DNA of 32,070 nucleotides from Candidatus Saccharimonadota bacterium (GCA_030535695.1 JAUNRI010000002.1:1-32070); one strand, 5' to 3'. Shown: positions 22,612 to 31,560, counted from the first letter of the stretch. The notes: a model not told the origin generated them from the sequence alone. A program made the numbers and translations.

Positions 22612-24357
22612 ATGAACAAGGATGTTATTTACATTGAGCCCGAAGAGGATATTACTGATATTATCGGTAAAATCAAGGGTGCGAAGGAAAAAATTGTGGC
22701 GATTGTACCGCCCAAAAAGGCGGGGGTGTTTAAGAGTATCGTCAATATCAAATTAATCGCAAAAACTGCGGCGAATTTAGAAAAAAGTATAGTTTTGGTG
22801 ACGACCGATTCATCTATTATTAAATTGGCGGCGGCTACCAAAATGCCAGTAACTAAAGATCTGAAGTCAGCACCAAAGATTCCCGAGCCAGATGATATGG
22901 AAGTAGATAACACCGAAGAAGTGGATGTAGATGACGAAGCAGAAGAAGAAAAGCCCGAAGAAAAATTAGAAGAAGAAAAAGAAGCAGAAAAATCGGAAGA
23001 GTCAGAAGGGTTAGAAGATGAGCCTGAAAAAGGTGACGATAAAGAAGATGAAAAAGAAGAATCAGAAAAGGAAGAAAAAGAAGAAAAACCAGCCAAGGAA
23101 AAACCGGCCAAAAAAGGGAATAAACTAGCAAGCAGCAATAACCCAGTCTTAAAATGGATTGGCACTCACCAAAAACTTTCCATTGGGATTGGTGTAGGTT
23201 TTGTATTATTTATAATTGTGATAATTTTGGCGACTGTAGTTTTGCCGACTGCCACGATTACTCTGGATCTTAAGACTATTACTGGTAATTTTTCCGAAAA
23301 TGTCACCTTTACCGATAAATTAGCCGACGAAAAAACTGAAGAAGGTAAATTCTATATTGAAGAAAAGAAAGCCGAAAGTAAAACAGAGGTAGAGTTTGAT
23401 GCTACTGGTAAGAAAAATGTTGGCGAAAAGGCTAGTGGGGAATTAACTCTGACTTATTACTTCCCGATCAATTCCGATGGTGGCACTATTGCCGTCAAGG
23501 CAGGCACTACCTTTACCAATGCTGGTCGTAATTATCTAACAAATGCCGATGCAAAGATCCATTGGGACGGTAACGTTACAGAAGCTGCTAAAGATTGCGA
23601 AAACTATGGCAAAGAAGGTTGGAAAACTCAGGGATGTAAAGTTTCTACAAAAGTTGGTGTAGCCGCCGCTGATTCTGGTACAAATTACAATGCCAACGCC
23701 AACCTTAACGGCTGGAGTTCACCAATATCCGGAGTTAGTGTCAGTGGCAACGGCACCATTGCTGGCGGTACCGACAAAACTGTAACTGTAGTACAACAAT
23801 CCGATATCGACAAAGCTATCAACGATTTAAATTCCGAAACTAATAATTCTGAGATTAAAAATAAAATTTTAGACGAATTAAAAGAGGGTGAGTTTGCGAT
23901 CACCTCTAGCTTTAAGCAAACTGTTTCTGATCCAGTTTCTTCCCCAGAGGTAGGCAAGGAAGTAGAGGAAGGTAAAAAAGCTAAACTTACTGTTACTACT
24001 ACAGGCACAATGTATGTGATGGACGAGACTAAAGTTAAAGAGTTTATTGCCGAAAAAGCCAAATTGGATAAAGGTTACAAAATTTACGAGATGAATGACC
24101 CATTCGTAGAAAACTTTGTAAAAACTGATGACGGCTATATTGGCAAACTAAAAACTTCCTATGTAGCTGGCTCTACTATTACCGAGGACGATGTAATTGA
24201 CACCGTTAAGGGTAAAGCAATCGGCACCGCTAAAAAAGATCTTGAGTCTAACTTTGATGGCATTAAGACCATCAATATCACCACTTCGGTGCCTTGGGCC
24301 ACTGGCATCCCTGGAGACACCAACAAAATTACTGTAAATATCAATACAGAGGAGTAA
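22612..24357 (+). CDS. Membrane-anchored baseplate-J-like protein
   Basis: 581 residues from the ATG at 22612. The cytoplasmic N-terminal ~90 residues (VIYIEPEEDITDIIGKIKGA..., IVLVTTDSSIIKLAAATKMP) look like a small alpha/beta domain. Then comes a very acidic Glu/Lys/Asp stretch (~90-165), one membrane helix (~190-212) and a large outside beta-rich part. That part carries the patterns of baseplate-J-like proteins of Patescibacteria, such as VGEKASGELTLTYYF, AGTTFTNAGRNYLTNAD and GTDKTVTVVQQSDIDKA. The family name comes from a phage-tail wedge protein, but no other tail genes are here; a role at the cell surface is more likely. GAGGAG in its last codons serves the next gene. Confidence 0.7.
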   Translation: MNKDVIYIEPEEDITDIIGKIKGAKEKIVAIVPPKKAGVFKSIVNIKLIAKTAANLEKSIVLVTTDSSIIKLAAATKMPVTKDLKSAPKIPEPDDMEVDNTEEVDVDDEAEEEKPEEKLEEEKEAEKSEESEGLEDEPEKGDDKEDEKEESEKEEKEEKPAKEKPAKKGNKLASSNNPVLKWIGTHQKLSIGIGVGFVLFIIVIILATVVLPTATITLDLKTITGNFSENVTFTDKLADEKTEEGKFYIEEKKAESKTEVEFDATGKKNVGEKASGELTLTYYFPINSDGGTIAVKAGTTFTNAGRNYLTNADAKIHWDGNVTEAAKDCENYGKEGWKTQGCKVSTKVGVAAADSGTNYNANANLNGWSSPISGVSVSGNGTIAGGTDKTVTVVQQSDIDKAINDLNSETNNSEIKNKILDELKEGEFAITSSFKQTVSDPVSSPEVGKEVEEGKKAKLTVTTTGTMYVMDETKVKEFIAEKAKLDKGYKIYEMNDPFVENFVKTDDGYIGKLKTSYVAGSTITEDDVIDTVKGKAIGTAKKDLESNFDGIKTINITTSVPWATGIPGDTNKITVNINTEE

Positions 24358-24360
24358 ATT

Positions 24361-25752
24361 TTGAAGATTATTGGCCTAGATGTGGGCACCAAGCGCATTG
24401 GCGTGGCGCGTGCCGATTCTAACACCCGAATTGCGGTTCCATCAGGGTTTATTAGTGTTGATGGCACCGAATGGGCAAAGATTGAAAAACTAGCCAAGTT
24501 ACATAGCACTAATTGGTTTGTGTTAGGGATGCCGAGAAGTAACGAAGGCAACGAAACCAAACAATCGCAATATGTTAGGAGTTTTGCAAAAGAATTATTG
24601 AAGCGTTTGCCAGATGCCAAAATTCGCTTTCAGGACGAATCTCTTACCTCTATAGAGGCGGAAGAAAGATTGAAATCTCGTAAGAAAAGATACGAGAAAG
24701 GCGAGATCGATTCCGAGGCCGCAACTATTATTTTGCAAGATTTCCTAGAAACATTCAGTGGGGGCTCTGGCGCACCATCTTCTTCGGAAGCGCTGTCCCA
24801 GAACCCTATCAAAGACACCTTGCAAACCGCGCAAGCAATCACTAAAAAGGAGGCTAATAAAGTAAAAATGAGTGCAAGAAAGACTAAACATAAGATGAAA
24901 AAGTGGCCGATTTTTTTGATATTGGCGTTAGTTGTTGCAGGAGCGGTGGGGGGATTTTTCGTGGTGCAAAAAATTCGAGAACATAATGCTGAAGAGCGTC
25001 GCAAAGAATATGCCCGGATAGAAGCAGAAATGAAAGCCGAAGTATTTTCTTTTACCATTCGCCCAGGTGAAACGATTTTTGATATCAAAAAACACCTAGT
25101 GGAAGAAGGGTATTCTCAAGAGGAAGTAGATAAGGCTTTTAACGCAGAATACGACTTTGATTTCCTTAAAAAACGGCCGGCGGGAGCTTCGCTGGAAGGT
25201 TATTTATATGGGGAAACTCACGAATTTTACAAGGGTGTGCCGGTAGAAGATATTATTACCAAATATCTAGAAGGCATGGGTAAAGTAATTGCAGAAAATA
25301 ATCTGGAGTCCAGATATGCTGAACATGGTTTGACATTATTTGAAGGGATTACTCTGGCTTCGGTGGTACAAAAAGAATCACCAGCCGGGGAACACGCTAC
25401 GGTAGCACAGGTGTTTATGACGAGACTCGCCTATGGTTGGAGAATGGGGAGTGACGTAACAGTGTCTTATGCACTAGATGTAGTGGACCCAGAGCGTACT
25501 ACCTACAGAGATAATTCGGCGGCACTAACAATTGACTCTTGCTATAATACTAGGTTATATGCTGGCCTCCCCTGTGGGCCCATTTCAAACCCCAATTTAG
25601 CGTCACTTCTAGCCGTGGCGGAACCAGCCGACACTTCTTATCTGTTTTTCTTGACAGGGGACGATGGTTTGATGTATTATAGTTATACAGAGGCTGAGCA
25701 TAATCAGAATGCCTACCTACATTGCCAGAACCTCTGTAACATTTCATTATGA
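24361..25752 (+). CDS. Fusion of RuvX/YqgF nuclease-fold domain with MltG endolytic transglycosylase
   Basis: 463 residues from the TTG at 24361, with GAGGAG 7 nt upstream. Residues ~1-137 are RuvX/YqgF (rRNA 5'-end processing or Holliday-junction-type RNase H fold): IGLDVGTKRIGVA, QDESLTSIEAEERL and DSEAATIILQDFL supply the acidic residues. After a linker, one membrane helix (~179-200) leads to MltG (PF02618): TIRPGETIFDIKKHL (LysM-like part), LEGYLYGETHEF, and the catalytic Glu region LASVVQKES (~338), then SDVTVSYAL and GLPCGPISNP. MltG cuts nascent glycan strands. yqgF and mltG are often neighbours; here no stop separates them. A separate MltG could start at the ATG 24868, downstream of an internal AAAAGGAGG. 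Confidence 0.92.
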   Translation: MKIIGLDVGTKRIGVARADSNTRIAVPSGFISVDGTEWAKIEKLAKLHSTNWFVLGMPRSNEGNETKQSQYVRSFAKELLKRLPDAKIRFQDESLTSIEAEERLKSRKKRYEKGEIDSEAATIILQDFLETFSGGSGAPSSSEALSQNPIKDTLQTAQAITKKEANKVKMSARKTKHKMKKWPIFLILALVVAGAVGGFFVVQKIREHNAEERRKEYARIEAEMKAEVFSFTIRPGETIFDIKKHLVEEGYSQEEVDKAFNAEYDFDFLKKRPAGASLEGYLYGETHEFYKGVPVEDIITKYLEGMGKVIAENNLESRYAEHGLTLFEGITLASVVQKESPAGEHATVAQVFMTRLAYGWRMGSDVTVSYALDVVDPERTTYRDNSAALTIDSCYNTRLYAGLPCGPISNPNLASLLAVAEPADTSYLFFLTGDDGLMYYSYTEAEHNQNAYLHCQNLCNISL

Positions 25753-26837
25753 CAGATAATAAATCTACAAAATGGGAAAGTTTTAAGCATGTTTTGCCTT
25801 ATATTTTGGCGGCTATTTTTACTATAGGTCTAGTGGCGCTAGGTTCAATTGACAAACAACAGTCTGGAACTACTCTGTCTCTAGAATCTTTTGCCAAAAA
25901 TAACTATGAGATTTCGGTAGATCAATTGTCTGAAATGTATGTAGTGGCAGATCTTTCTGACGCTTTAAGTTTGGCATCCGCATCTGATGTAGCGTCCAAC
26001 TATGTGGTAACTACTTCGATGTATGATGCTGGCCAAACTGCCACTGGTAAGTTAGAAAAACCATCTATTACCAATATCTCGGTTTCGCGTGGGGTGGTGG
26101 AATACGTAGTAAAGGATGGCGATACTTTGGATTCAATTGCAGCGGCTAATGGTATTACTGCGGAACAAATTCGTTGGTCTAATGGTCTTAAAAATAACGC
26201 TTCGGTGGGGCCAGGGAATGTATTATATCTACCTAGTGCATCCGGTTTTGTTTATACCGTAAAAGCTGGTGACACAGTAGAGGCAATTGCGGCTAGATAT
26301 GGTTCCACGGCAGCAGAAATTACCGCTTTGAATGATTTGGAAGTTTCTGGTGTAAAAGAGGGTACCAGAATTATGATCAAAAATGGGACTTTGCCAGAGA
26401 CAGAGCGCCCAGATTATGTTGCACAAAAGCAAAGCACTACCTACCGCAATACTAATTATCGTTACTCTTATCTTGGTAGTGCGTCTGATCGGCAAAATAT
26501 TCAGGTGATTTACCCACGTTTTACTGGGGCTGGCGGTGGTCAGTGTGTAAACTGGGCATCTTATATGCGGCCAGATCTTGGTGCTCTACGCTTAGGTAAT
26601 GCTCGCGATTGGGCAAGAGGAGCGGCGGCCCATGGTTATGCAGTAGATCGCGCACCGTCGGCGGGAGCAATTTTCCAGACTTCTTCGGGTTGGTATGGTC
26701 ACGTAGGTTATGTGGAGGCCGTGAACGGCGATGGTTCTATTACAGTGACAGAAATGAACTACGGTTATGTGCCTTACCGGGTGATTAGAGCGACAATTCC
26801 AGCTGGGTCGGTAGGAAACTTTAATTATATCCATTAG
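25749..26837 (+). CDS. Exported peptidoglycan hydrolase with two LysM repeats and a CHAP domain
   Basis: 362 residues. An N-terminal membrane helix (~12-30) or signal, a spacer, LysM 1 (~117-160, VEYVVKDGDTLDSIAAANGI), LysM 2 (~168-213, VYTVKAGDTVEAIAARYG) and a C-terminal CHAP domain with Cys in GGGQCVNWAS (~264) and His in WYGHVGYVEAV (~317), followed by ITVTEMNYG. CHAP enzymes cleave stem peptides or the amide to muramic acid; LysM binds glycan. The ATG overlaps the MltG stop (ATGA). With MltG and the VanY-type enzyme it makes a cell-wall remodelling set, acting on the cell's own wall or that of a host bacterium. Confidence 0.92.
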   Translation: MTDNKSTKWESFKHVLPYILAAIFTIGLVALGSIDKQQSGTTLSLESFAKNNYEISVDQLSEMYVVADLSDALSLASASDVASNYVVTTSMYDAGQTATGKLEKPSITNISVSRGVVEYVVKDGDTLDSIAAANGITAEQIRWSNGLKNNASVGPGNVLYLPSASGFVYTVKAGDTVEAIAARYGSTAAEITALNDLEVSGVKEGTRIMIKNGTLPETERPDYVAQKQSTTYRNTNYRYSYLGSASDRQNIQVIYPRFTGAGGGQCVNWASYMRPDLGALRLGNARDWARGAAAHGYAVDRAPSAGAIFQTSSGWYGHVGYVEAVNGDGSITVTEMNYGYVPYRVIRATIPAGSVGNFNYIH

Positions 26838-26845
26838 GAGCCAGA

Positions 26846-28126
26846 ATGTTTGTAGATAGAGCAAAAGTGAGTTTAAAAGCTGGCAAGGGCGGGAATGGCG
26901 CTGTATCTTTTCGGCACGAAATTTATATTCCTAAAGGTGGCCCAGACGGTGGTGATGGTGGCAAAGGTGGCGATATTGTTTTTAAGGCCGATAAAGACAC
27001 GGACACTTTGGTAGATTTTCGTTTTGCACCAATTTTGACTGCCGAAGATGGCAAAGCCGGCTCTGGGCAACGCTCCGCCGGCAAAAGTGGACAAGATTTA
27101 GTGGTAGATGTACCAATTGGGACGGTAGTTTATAGAGATGGGGCTATAATTGCAGATTTGGTACGCGATGGGCAAACTGCAATCATTGCCAAAGGTGGCG
27201 ACGGTGGTTTTGGCAACGCGCATTTTAAGAGTTCTACCCGCCAAGCACCTTTAATTGGTGAAGTCGGTGAGCCGGGCGAAGAATTTGAAGCCGAGCTAGA
27301 ATTAAAATCTTTGGCCGATGTGGGTTTGGTGGGGCTTCCTAATGCAGGTAAATCTACTTTTCTCTCGGTGGTTTCCAACGCTAAACCAGAGATTGCGGAC
27401 TATCCTTTTACCACAATTACTCCCCAACTTGGAGTTGCCACGATTGACGAGCATGATATTTTGATTGCCGATATCCCGGGTTTGATTGAAGGGGCTGCCG
27501 AAGGAAAGGGCTTGGGGCATGATTTTCTTCGCCATGTAGAGAGAACGGCGGTTTTACTGCATTTAGTGGATGTTTACAATGATGATGCTGGCGCGGCTTA
27601 TCAAGCCATCAGAAATGAACTTTCTAAATACGCAGATTTGGCCGAGCGCCCAGAAATCGTGGCTCTCACTAAATGTGAAGGGGTGGATGAGGAAATCATC
27701 AAAATGCAGATGGCTTCGATTTTAGCTAAAAATCCGGAGGCCAAGATTTTTGCAATTTCTTCTCAAGCCCATACGGGCCTCGCTGAGCTTTTGAGAGAAA
27801 TTTACAATCAAATTAGAGAAAACCAGGCCGTGATGGGAGAAGGTGTGGAGATTATTGAAGAGGAGATTCCTACTATTAAACTGGACGATAAATTATTGAA
27901 AGACACTTGGCAGATTGAGAAAGTGGATGATAAATTTATAGTAACTGGTGAAAAAATTGAGAAATTTGCCCGCCGGACAGATATGGACAATTACGCCTCA
28001 GTTAATCGTTTGCGTGATATTATGAAAAAAATGGGAATTAAAGCAGAACTCACCACTCGTGGTGCTGAGCCGGATTCGATTATTTCTATTGCCGGTAAGG
28101 AATTTACATTAGTTGAAGATTATTAA
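26846..28126 (+). CDS. obgE: GTPase ObgE/CgtA
   Basis: 426 residues with the full three-domain layout. The Obg domain has glycine-rich arms (AGKGGNGAVSFRHE, GGPDGGDGGKGGD). The G domain has GLPNAGKST (~165), switch II DIPGLIEGA (~210), TKCE in place of NKxD (~277) and SSQAHTG as G5. The C-terminal OCT domain runs from about 350. Obg GTPases assist 50S maturation and link growth to guanine nucleotide levels. GGAG precedes the ATG by a few bases. G4 reads T-K-C-E instead of the usual N-K-x-D, so guanine specificity may be altered or served differently. The stop codon lies at the base of the terminator hairpin. Confidence 0.95.
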   Translation: MFVDRAKVSLKAGKGGNGAVSFRHEIYIPKGGPDGGDGGKGGDIVFKADKDTDTLVDFRFAPILTAEDGKAGSGQRSAGKSGQDLVVDVPIGTVVYRDGAIIADLVRDGQTAIIAKGGDGGFGNAHFKSSTRQAPLIGEVGEPGEEFEAELELKSLADVGLVGLPNAGKSTFLSVVSNAKPEIADYPFTTITPQLGVATIDEHDILIADIPGLIEGAAEGKGLGHDFLRHVERTAVLLHLVDVYNDDAGAAYQAIRNELSKYADLAERPEIVALTKCEGVDEEIIKMQMASILAKNPEAKIFAISSQAHTGLAELLREIYNQIRENQAVMGEGVEIIEEEIPTIKLDDKLLKDTWQIEKVDDKFIVTGEKIEKFARRTDMDNYASVNRLRDIMKKMGIKAELTTRGAEPDSIISIAGKEFTLVEDY

Positions 28127-28156
28127 AAAGATGGCTCTTTTTTGAGCCATCTTTTT
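28125..28156 (+). terminator. Rho-independent terminator after obgE
   Basis: Stem AAAAAGATGGCTC (28125-28137) with GAGCCATCTTTTT (28144-28156), six-T loop, ending in five T. It includes the last bases of the obgE stop codon and probably ends the operon that begins with the baseplate-J-like gene. Confidence 0.85.
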
Positions 28157-28321
28157 CACGCTGATGCGCGCCCACCCTAGGGCACATTGGTTTGTTTTAA
28201 TCCGCTGTTTGTTTTTTATTAATGTAGTCTCCACACTCCACTAATTGTCAGTGGAACCCCTGTGAAGCGTACCAGCTTAATTTAATAATAAAGCATAAGC
28301 GTACCATTGTCAAGACTTTTT
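28157..28321. other. Non-coding gap between obgE and trmD
   Basis: No gene was found in about 165 nt. It holds a small hairpin TCCACT/AGTGGA near 28237-28255 and the nonamer AGCGTACCA twice, about 33 nt apart (near 28266 and 28298). No tRNA or riboswitch was recognised. Confidence 0.4.
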
Positions 28322-28330
28322 TGATATAAT
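28322..28330 (+). promoter_or_regulatory. Leaderless promoter of trmD
   Basis: TGA-TATAAT at 28322-28330 ends 6 nt before the ATG at 28337, with no Shine-Dalgarno. Confidence 0.7.
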
Positions 28331-28336
28331 ATAGCT

Positions 28337-28978
28337 ATGATTAAATTCACGATTGTTACGCTGTTTCGGGAGGCTTTGGAGCCATATCTTAATACCTCGA
28401 TGATGTGGAAAGCTAAAGAGAAAGGCTTGGCCGAGTTTGAATTTGTAAATTTGAGAGATTTTGGGTTGGGACCGCATAAATCGGTAGATGATACGCCTTA
28501 TGGTGGTGGCGACGGGATGCTTTTAATGTGCGAGCCAGTTTTTAACGCGATAGAATCGGTCAAAACCAAGGATCCGTCGGCCAAGGTAATTCTTCCTACT
28601 CCTGTAGGGGAAATCTGGAATCAGGAAATGGCAAGAATATTTGCTAAGGACGCTCACTATATCATTCTATGCCCGCATTACGAAGGTTATGACGAAAGGA
28701 TTTTATCGATTGTGGATTATAAGATTTCGCTTGGAAAGTTCGTGTTGACGGGTGGGGAACTCCCGGCTCTAGTGATGATAGATTCAATTGTAAGGTTGAT
28801 TCCAGGGGTGTTAGGCGGGGAAACATCTGCCGAGATTGAATCTTTTTCTAATGGCGATAATCTAGAATATCCGCAATATACCAAGCCTTACGATTTTCGT
28901 GGGATGACAGTGCCAGATGTTTTGCTGTCTGGCAATCACGGGGAAGTGGATAAATGGCGCGAGGAACACAGTAAATGA
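28337..28978 (+). CDS. trmD: tRNA (guanine-N1)-methyltransferase TrmD
   Basis: 213 residues, at the short end for TrmD (about 230-260) because the C-terminal helical tail is trimmed. It methylates G37 of tRNAs next to the anticodon and prevents frameshifting. TPYGGGDGMLL (~55) and LCPHYEGYDERIL (~111), then the trefoil-knot AdoMet site LGKFVLTGGELPALVMID (~133) and VLGGETSAE are all standard. The N-terminus MIKFTIVTLF is a near match to the usual MxxxIxTLFP. It is the first gene of a unit with recG and rsmD; the recG ATG overlaps its stop (ATGA). It usually stands with rplS/rpsP/rimM, which are absent here. Confidence 0.94.
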   Translation: MIKFTIVTLFREALEPYLNTSMMWKAKEKGLAEFEFVNLRDFGLGPHKSVDDTPYGGGDGMLLMCEPVFNAIESVKTKDPSAKVILPTPVGEIWNQEMARIFAKDAHYIILCPHYEGYDERILSIVDYKISLGKFVLTGGELPALVMIDSIVRLIPGVLGGETSAEIESFSNGDNLEYPQYTKPYDFRGMTVPDVLLSGNHGEVDKWREEHSK

Positions 28979-31002
28979 ATTTGGCGGATCCAGTAGAAAG
29001 TTTAAAAGGTATTGGGCCAAAAACAGCAGAAACCTTAAAAAAAGCCGGTATCAAAACGGTGAGAGATTTTTTTTATAATTTACCCAGAGATTACGAAAAT
29101 TATCAGGCCGCTACGACCATCACGGAGATGCGCCCGGGCAAAGTGGTGGTAAAAGGGAAAATCGAGAAATTGACCTCAAGAAGGGCCAGAAACCGGAATC
29201 TGTCGATTATCGAAGGTTTGATTAGGGACGATACAGGGACGGTGAAAGTAGTGTGGTTTAATCAAAGCTACCGGATGAGACAATTTGCCCCAGAGAAGGA
29301 ATATGTGTTTGCGGGCACTTACGAGCTCAAAAATGGGCGTTTTCAGCTGACTTCGCCATCTTCGGCTCTTTATACCGATATCGACCCTAGAAGTGGCCTT
29401 ACCCCTATTTACGTGGCCCACGGAGGGGTAAAATCCAATGATTTTAAGCGTTTGATTAACGGTTCTAGGGATAAATTTGCAGAGATTCCAGATTTATTGC
29501 CATTTGTGGCTAGAGGTACGCGCAAAGAATCGCTATTTCGGGTGCATTTTCCTACCTCTGAAAGGGGAGTTGCTACAGCGAGAGAATATCTGGCGTATGA
29601 GGAGTTGTTTGAACTAATTTTGGCGTCAAAATTAAACCGGCGCGAGAATGAGAAACTCAAGGCCACCCCTGTTAAATTTGTAGCCACCAAGATTCGTAAG
29701 ATGGTTTCTGGTTTACCTTTTAAACTAACCAACGCCCAGAGAAGGGCGGCTTGGGAGATTTTTCAAGATATGGAGAAAAATCGCCCGATGAACCGGCTTT
29801 TACAGGGGGATGTGGGCTCTGGCAAGACCATGGTGGCGGCGCTGGCGGCTTATGAGGCCGTTTCAAACGGTTTGCAGGTGGCGATTTTGGCGCCTACAGC
29901 TATCTTGGCTCTTCAGCACTACGAGAGCATAGGGCCGCTTCTAGGGGCCTTAGGGGTGAAAACCGCCCTTTTAACCGGTGCCACTAAGCAAAAACCAGCC
30001 CTCAAAAAACAAATCCTATCAGGGGAAGTAAATGTAGTGATTGGTACGCACGCGCTTTTAACCGATGATACAGAATTTACTAATTTGGGGTTAGTTATTA
30101 TCGACGAACAGCACCGCTTTGGGGTGGAACAGAGGCAGAAATTAGCCCTTAAATCACCGTCTGGGTTGGCACCACACCTTCTTGCAATGACCGCCACCCC
30201 GATTCCACGTTCTCTGCAACTAACTATTTTTGGAGATTTGGATGTTTCGGTTCTAGATGAAATGCCCAAGGGGCGACAACCGATAGAGACCAAGATTTTG
30301 CCGGAAATCGAGATTTCTGATAGATTATACCCAGAAATTACTAAAACTATTAGAGCAGGGCAGCAAGTTTATTGGATTTGTAAGGCGATTGAGGATGGTA
30401 GCTTTGGCGAGGGTAAAGCGGATATTACCTCTGTAAAATCTAGGTGCAAGAAATTACAAAATGAGTTCCCGCGGCTCAAAATCGAATTTTTGCACGGTAA
30501 AATGAAACCGGCCGAAAAAGACGCCGTGATGGAGCGATTTTCAGAAGGAAAAATTGATATTTTGGTTTCTACTACAGTGGTAGAAGTAGGCGTAGATGTG
30601 CCCAATGCCTCCCTGATGGTGATAGAAAATGCCGAAGGTTATGGTCTAGCACAGCTGCATCAGTTAAGGGGCAGAGTGGGGCGTGGCTCGGTCAAATCCT
30701 ACTGCTTTTTATTGACTTCCGGAGACGCCAAGCCATCCCGGCGGCTGTATGAGCTGGAAAAATCCACGGATGGGTTCCATTTGGCAGAGGTAGATTTGAA
30801 ATTACGAGGGCCAGGGGAGATTTACGGAGCTTTGCAACACGGGGCGCTAGATCTTAGAATCGCCTCTTTATCAGATACTAAATTGATTGCTAGAGCCAGA
30901 GCCGATGCAGATAAGTTTTTACAACTTGGCGAAAATATGTTAAAATATGAGGAATTAATGGCGGGAATTTCTAAATATCAACAGATTATCACGCTAAATT
31001 AG
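28975..31002 (+). CDS. recG: ATP-dependent DNA helicase RecG
   Basis: 675 residues, normal length. It remodels stalled forks and Holliday junctions. It begins with an HhH-like LKGIGPKTAETLKKAGI, then the wedge domain and an OB-type segment (VKGKIEKLTSRRARNRNL). Helicase core: LLQGDVGSGKTMVAAL (motif I, ~280), DEQHRFGVEQR (motif II, D-E-Q-H), TATPIPRSL (motif III), VVEVGVDVPNA (motif V) and QLHQLRGRVGRG (motif VI), then the TRG-type tail GFHLAEVDLKLRGPGEIYG. All motifs look intact. Start overlaps the trmD stop by 4 nt. Confidence 0.97.
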   Translation: MNLADPVESLKGIGPKTAETLKKAGIKTVRDFFYNLPRDYENYQAATTITEMRPGKVVVKGKIEKLTSRRARNRNLSIIEGLIRDDTGTVKVVWFNQSYRMRQFAPEKEYVFAGTYELKNGRFQLTSPSSALYTDIDPRSGLTPIYVAHGGVKSNDFKRLINGSRDKFAEIPDLLPFVARGTRKESLFRVHFPTSERGVATAREYLAYEELFELILASKLNRRENEKLKATPVKFVATKIRKMVSGLPFKLTNAQRRAAWEIFQDMEKNRPMNRLLQGDVGSGKTMVAALAAYEAVSNGLQVAILAPTAILALQHYESIGPLLGALGVKTALLTGATKQKPALKKQILSGEVNVVIGTHALLTDDTEFTNLGLVIIDEQHRFGVEQRQKLALKSPSGLAPHLLAMTATPIPRSLQLTIFGDLDVSVLDEMPKGRQPIETKILPEIEISDRLYPEITKTIRAGQQVYWICKAIEDGSFGEGKADITSVKSRCKKLQNEFPRLKIEFLHGKMKPAEKDAVMERFSEGKIDILVSTTVVEVGVDVPNASLMVIENAEGYGLAQLHQLRGRVGRGSVKSYCFLLTSGDAKPSRRLYELEKSTDGFHLAEVDLKLRGPGEIYGALQHGALDLRIASLSDTKLIARARADADKFLQLGENMLKYEELMAGISKYQQIITLN

Positions 31003-31009
31003 AAAGAAT

Positions 31010-31534
31010 ATGGATAAAATTACGATTACAGGCGGAAAATACAGAGGCAGAAAAATTGCTACCCCCGGTGGAGCGACTCATCCAATGGGCTCCCGTGAGC
31101 GGTTAGCGCTCTTTAATATGCTAGTCGGAGAATTAGAGGGCGCCTCGGTTTTGGACGCTTTTGCTGGCAGTGGTTCTCTGGGGATTGAAGCACTTTCTCG
31201 GGGTGCATCAGAAGTGGTTTTTGTAGAAAAAAACCGAGTAGCCACAGAGGTGATTAAGCAAAATCTAGCAGAATTAGGCGCATCTGATAATACTAGAGTA
31301 ATCAAGAGTTCGGTAAAAGATGCTATTTCTGATTTAGGTGAATTTGCAGTGGTTCTAGCGGATCCACCTTATGATAATTTTGATGTAACAGAGGTAGAGC
31401 CATTGGCTCAGGTGGTCAAAAATGACGGGGTTTTGGCCCTATCTCACCCCGGCGATGCCCCAGAAATTAAGGGGCTTACGCTTGCCAAAACTCGTAAATA
31501 TGCTGGGGCTAGCATTTCTGTTTATTTTAGGTGA
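31010..31534 (+). CDS. rsmD: 16S rRNA (guanine966-N2)-methyltransferase RsmD
   Basis: 174 residues. The N-terminal ITGGKYRGRKIATP is the RsmD opening, AdoMet motif I is VLDAFAGSGSLGIEALSRGA (~46-65), followed by VVFVEKN, and the catalytic N6/N2-methyltransferase motif is ADPPYD (~115). The enzyme methylates G966 of 16S rRNA in the assembled 30S. Only 7 nt separate it from recG and the RBS is weak (AGAAAG), in line with coupling. recG and rsmD are neighbours in many bacteria, often followed by coaD, which is not seen here. Confidence 0.93.
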   Translation: MDKITITGGKYRGRKIATPGGATHPMGSRERLALFNMLVGELEGASVLDAFAGSGSLGIEALSRGASEVVFVEKNRVATEVIKQNLAELGASDNTRVIKSSVKDAISDLGEFAVVLADPPYDNFDVTEVEPLAQVVKNDGVLALSHPGDAPEIKGLTLAKTRKYAGASISVYFR

Positions 31535-31560
31535 TAATACTTGCGTTTTATTAAAAAGTG

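Noticed and set aside
22629-23165. Long Ser/Phe-rich minus-strand frame opposite the baseplate-J-like gene
   Set aside because: It is the antisense of the Glu/Lys/Asp-rich region (GAA/GAG runs give Ser/Phe/Leu in reverse), with no promoter or RBS.
22612-24357. Prophage or contractile tail locus suggested by the baseplate-J-like protein
   Set aside because: No other tail, sheath, capsid or integrase gene is nearby, and the protein has a membrane helix; neighbours are housekeeping and wall genes.
28157-28321. CRISPR or riboswitch in the obgE-trmD gap
   Set aside because: Only two copies of a nonamer and one 6-bp hairpin; no regular repeat-spacer pattern and no known aptamer core.
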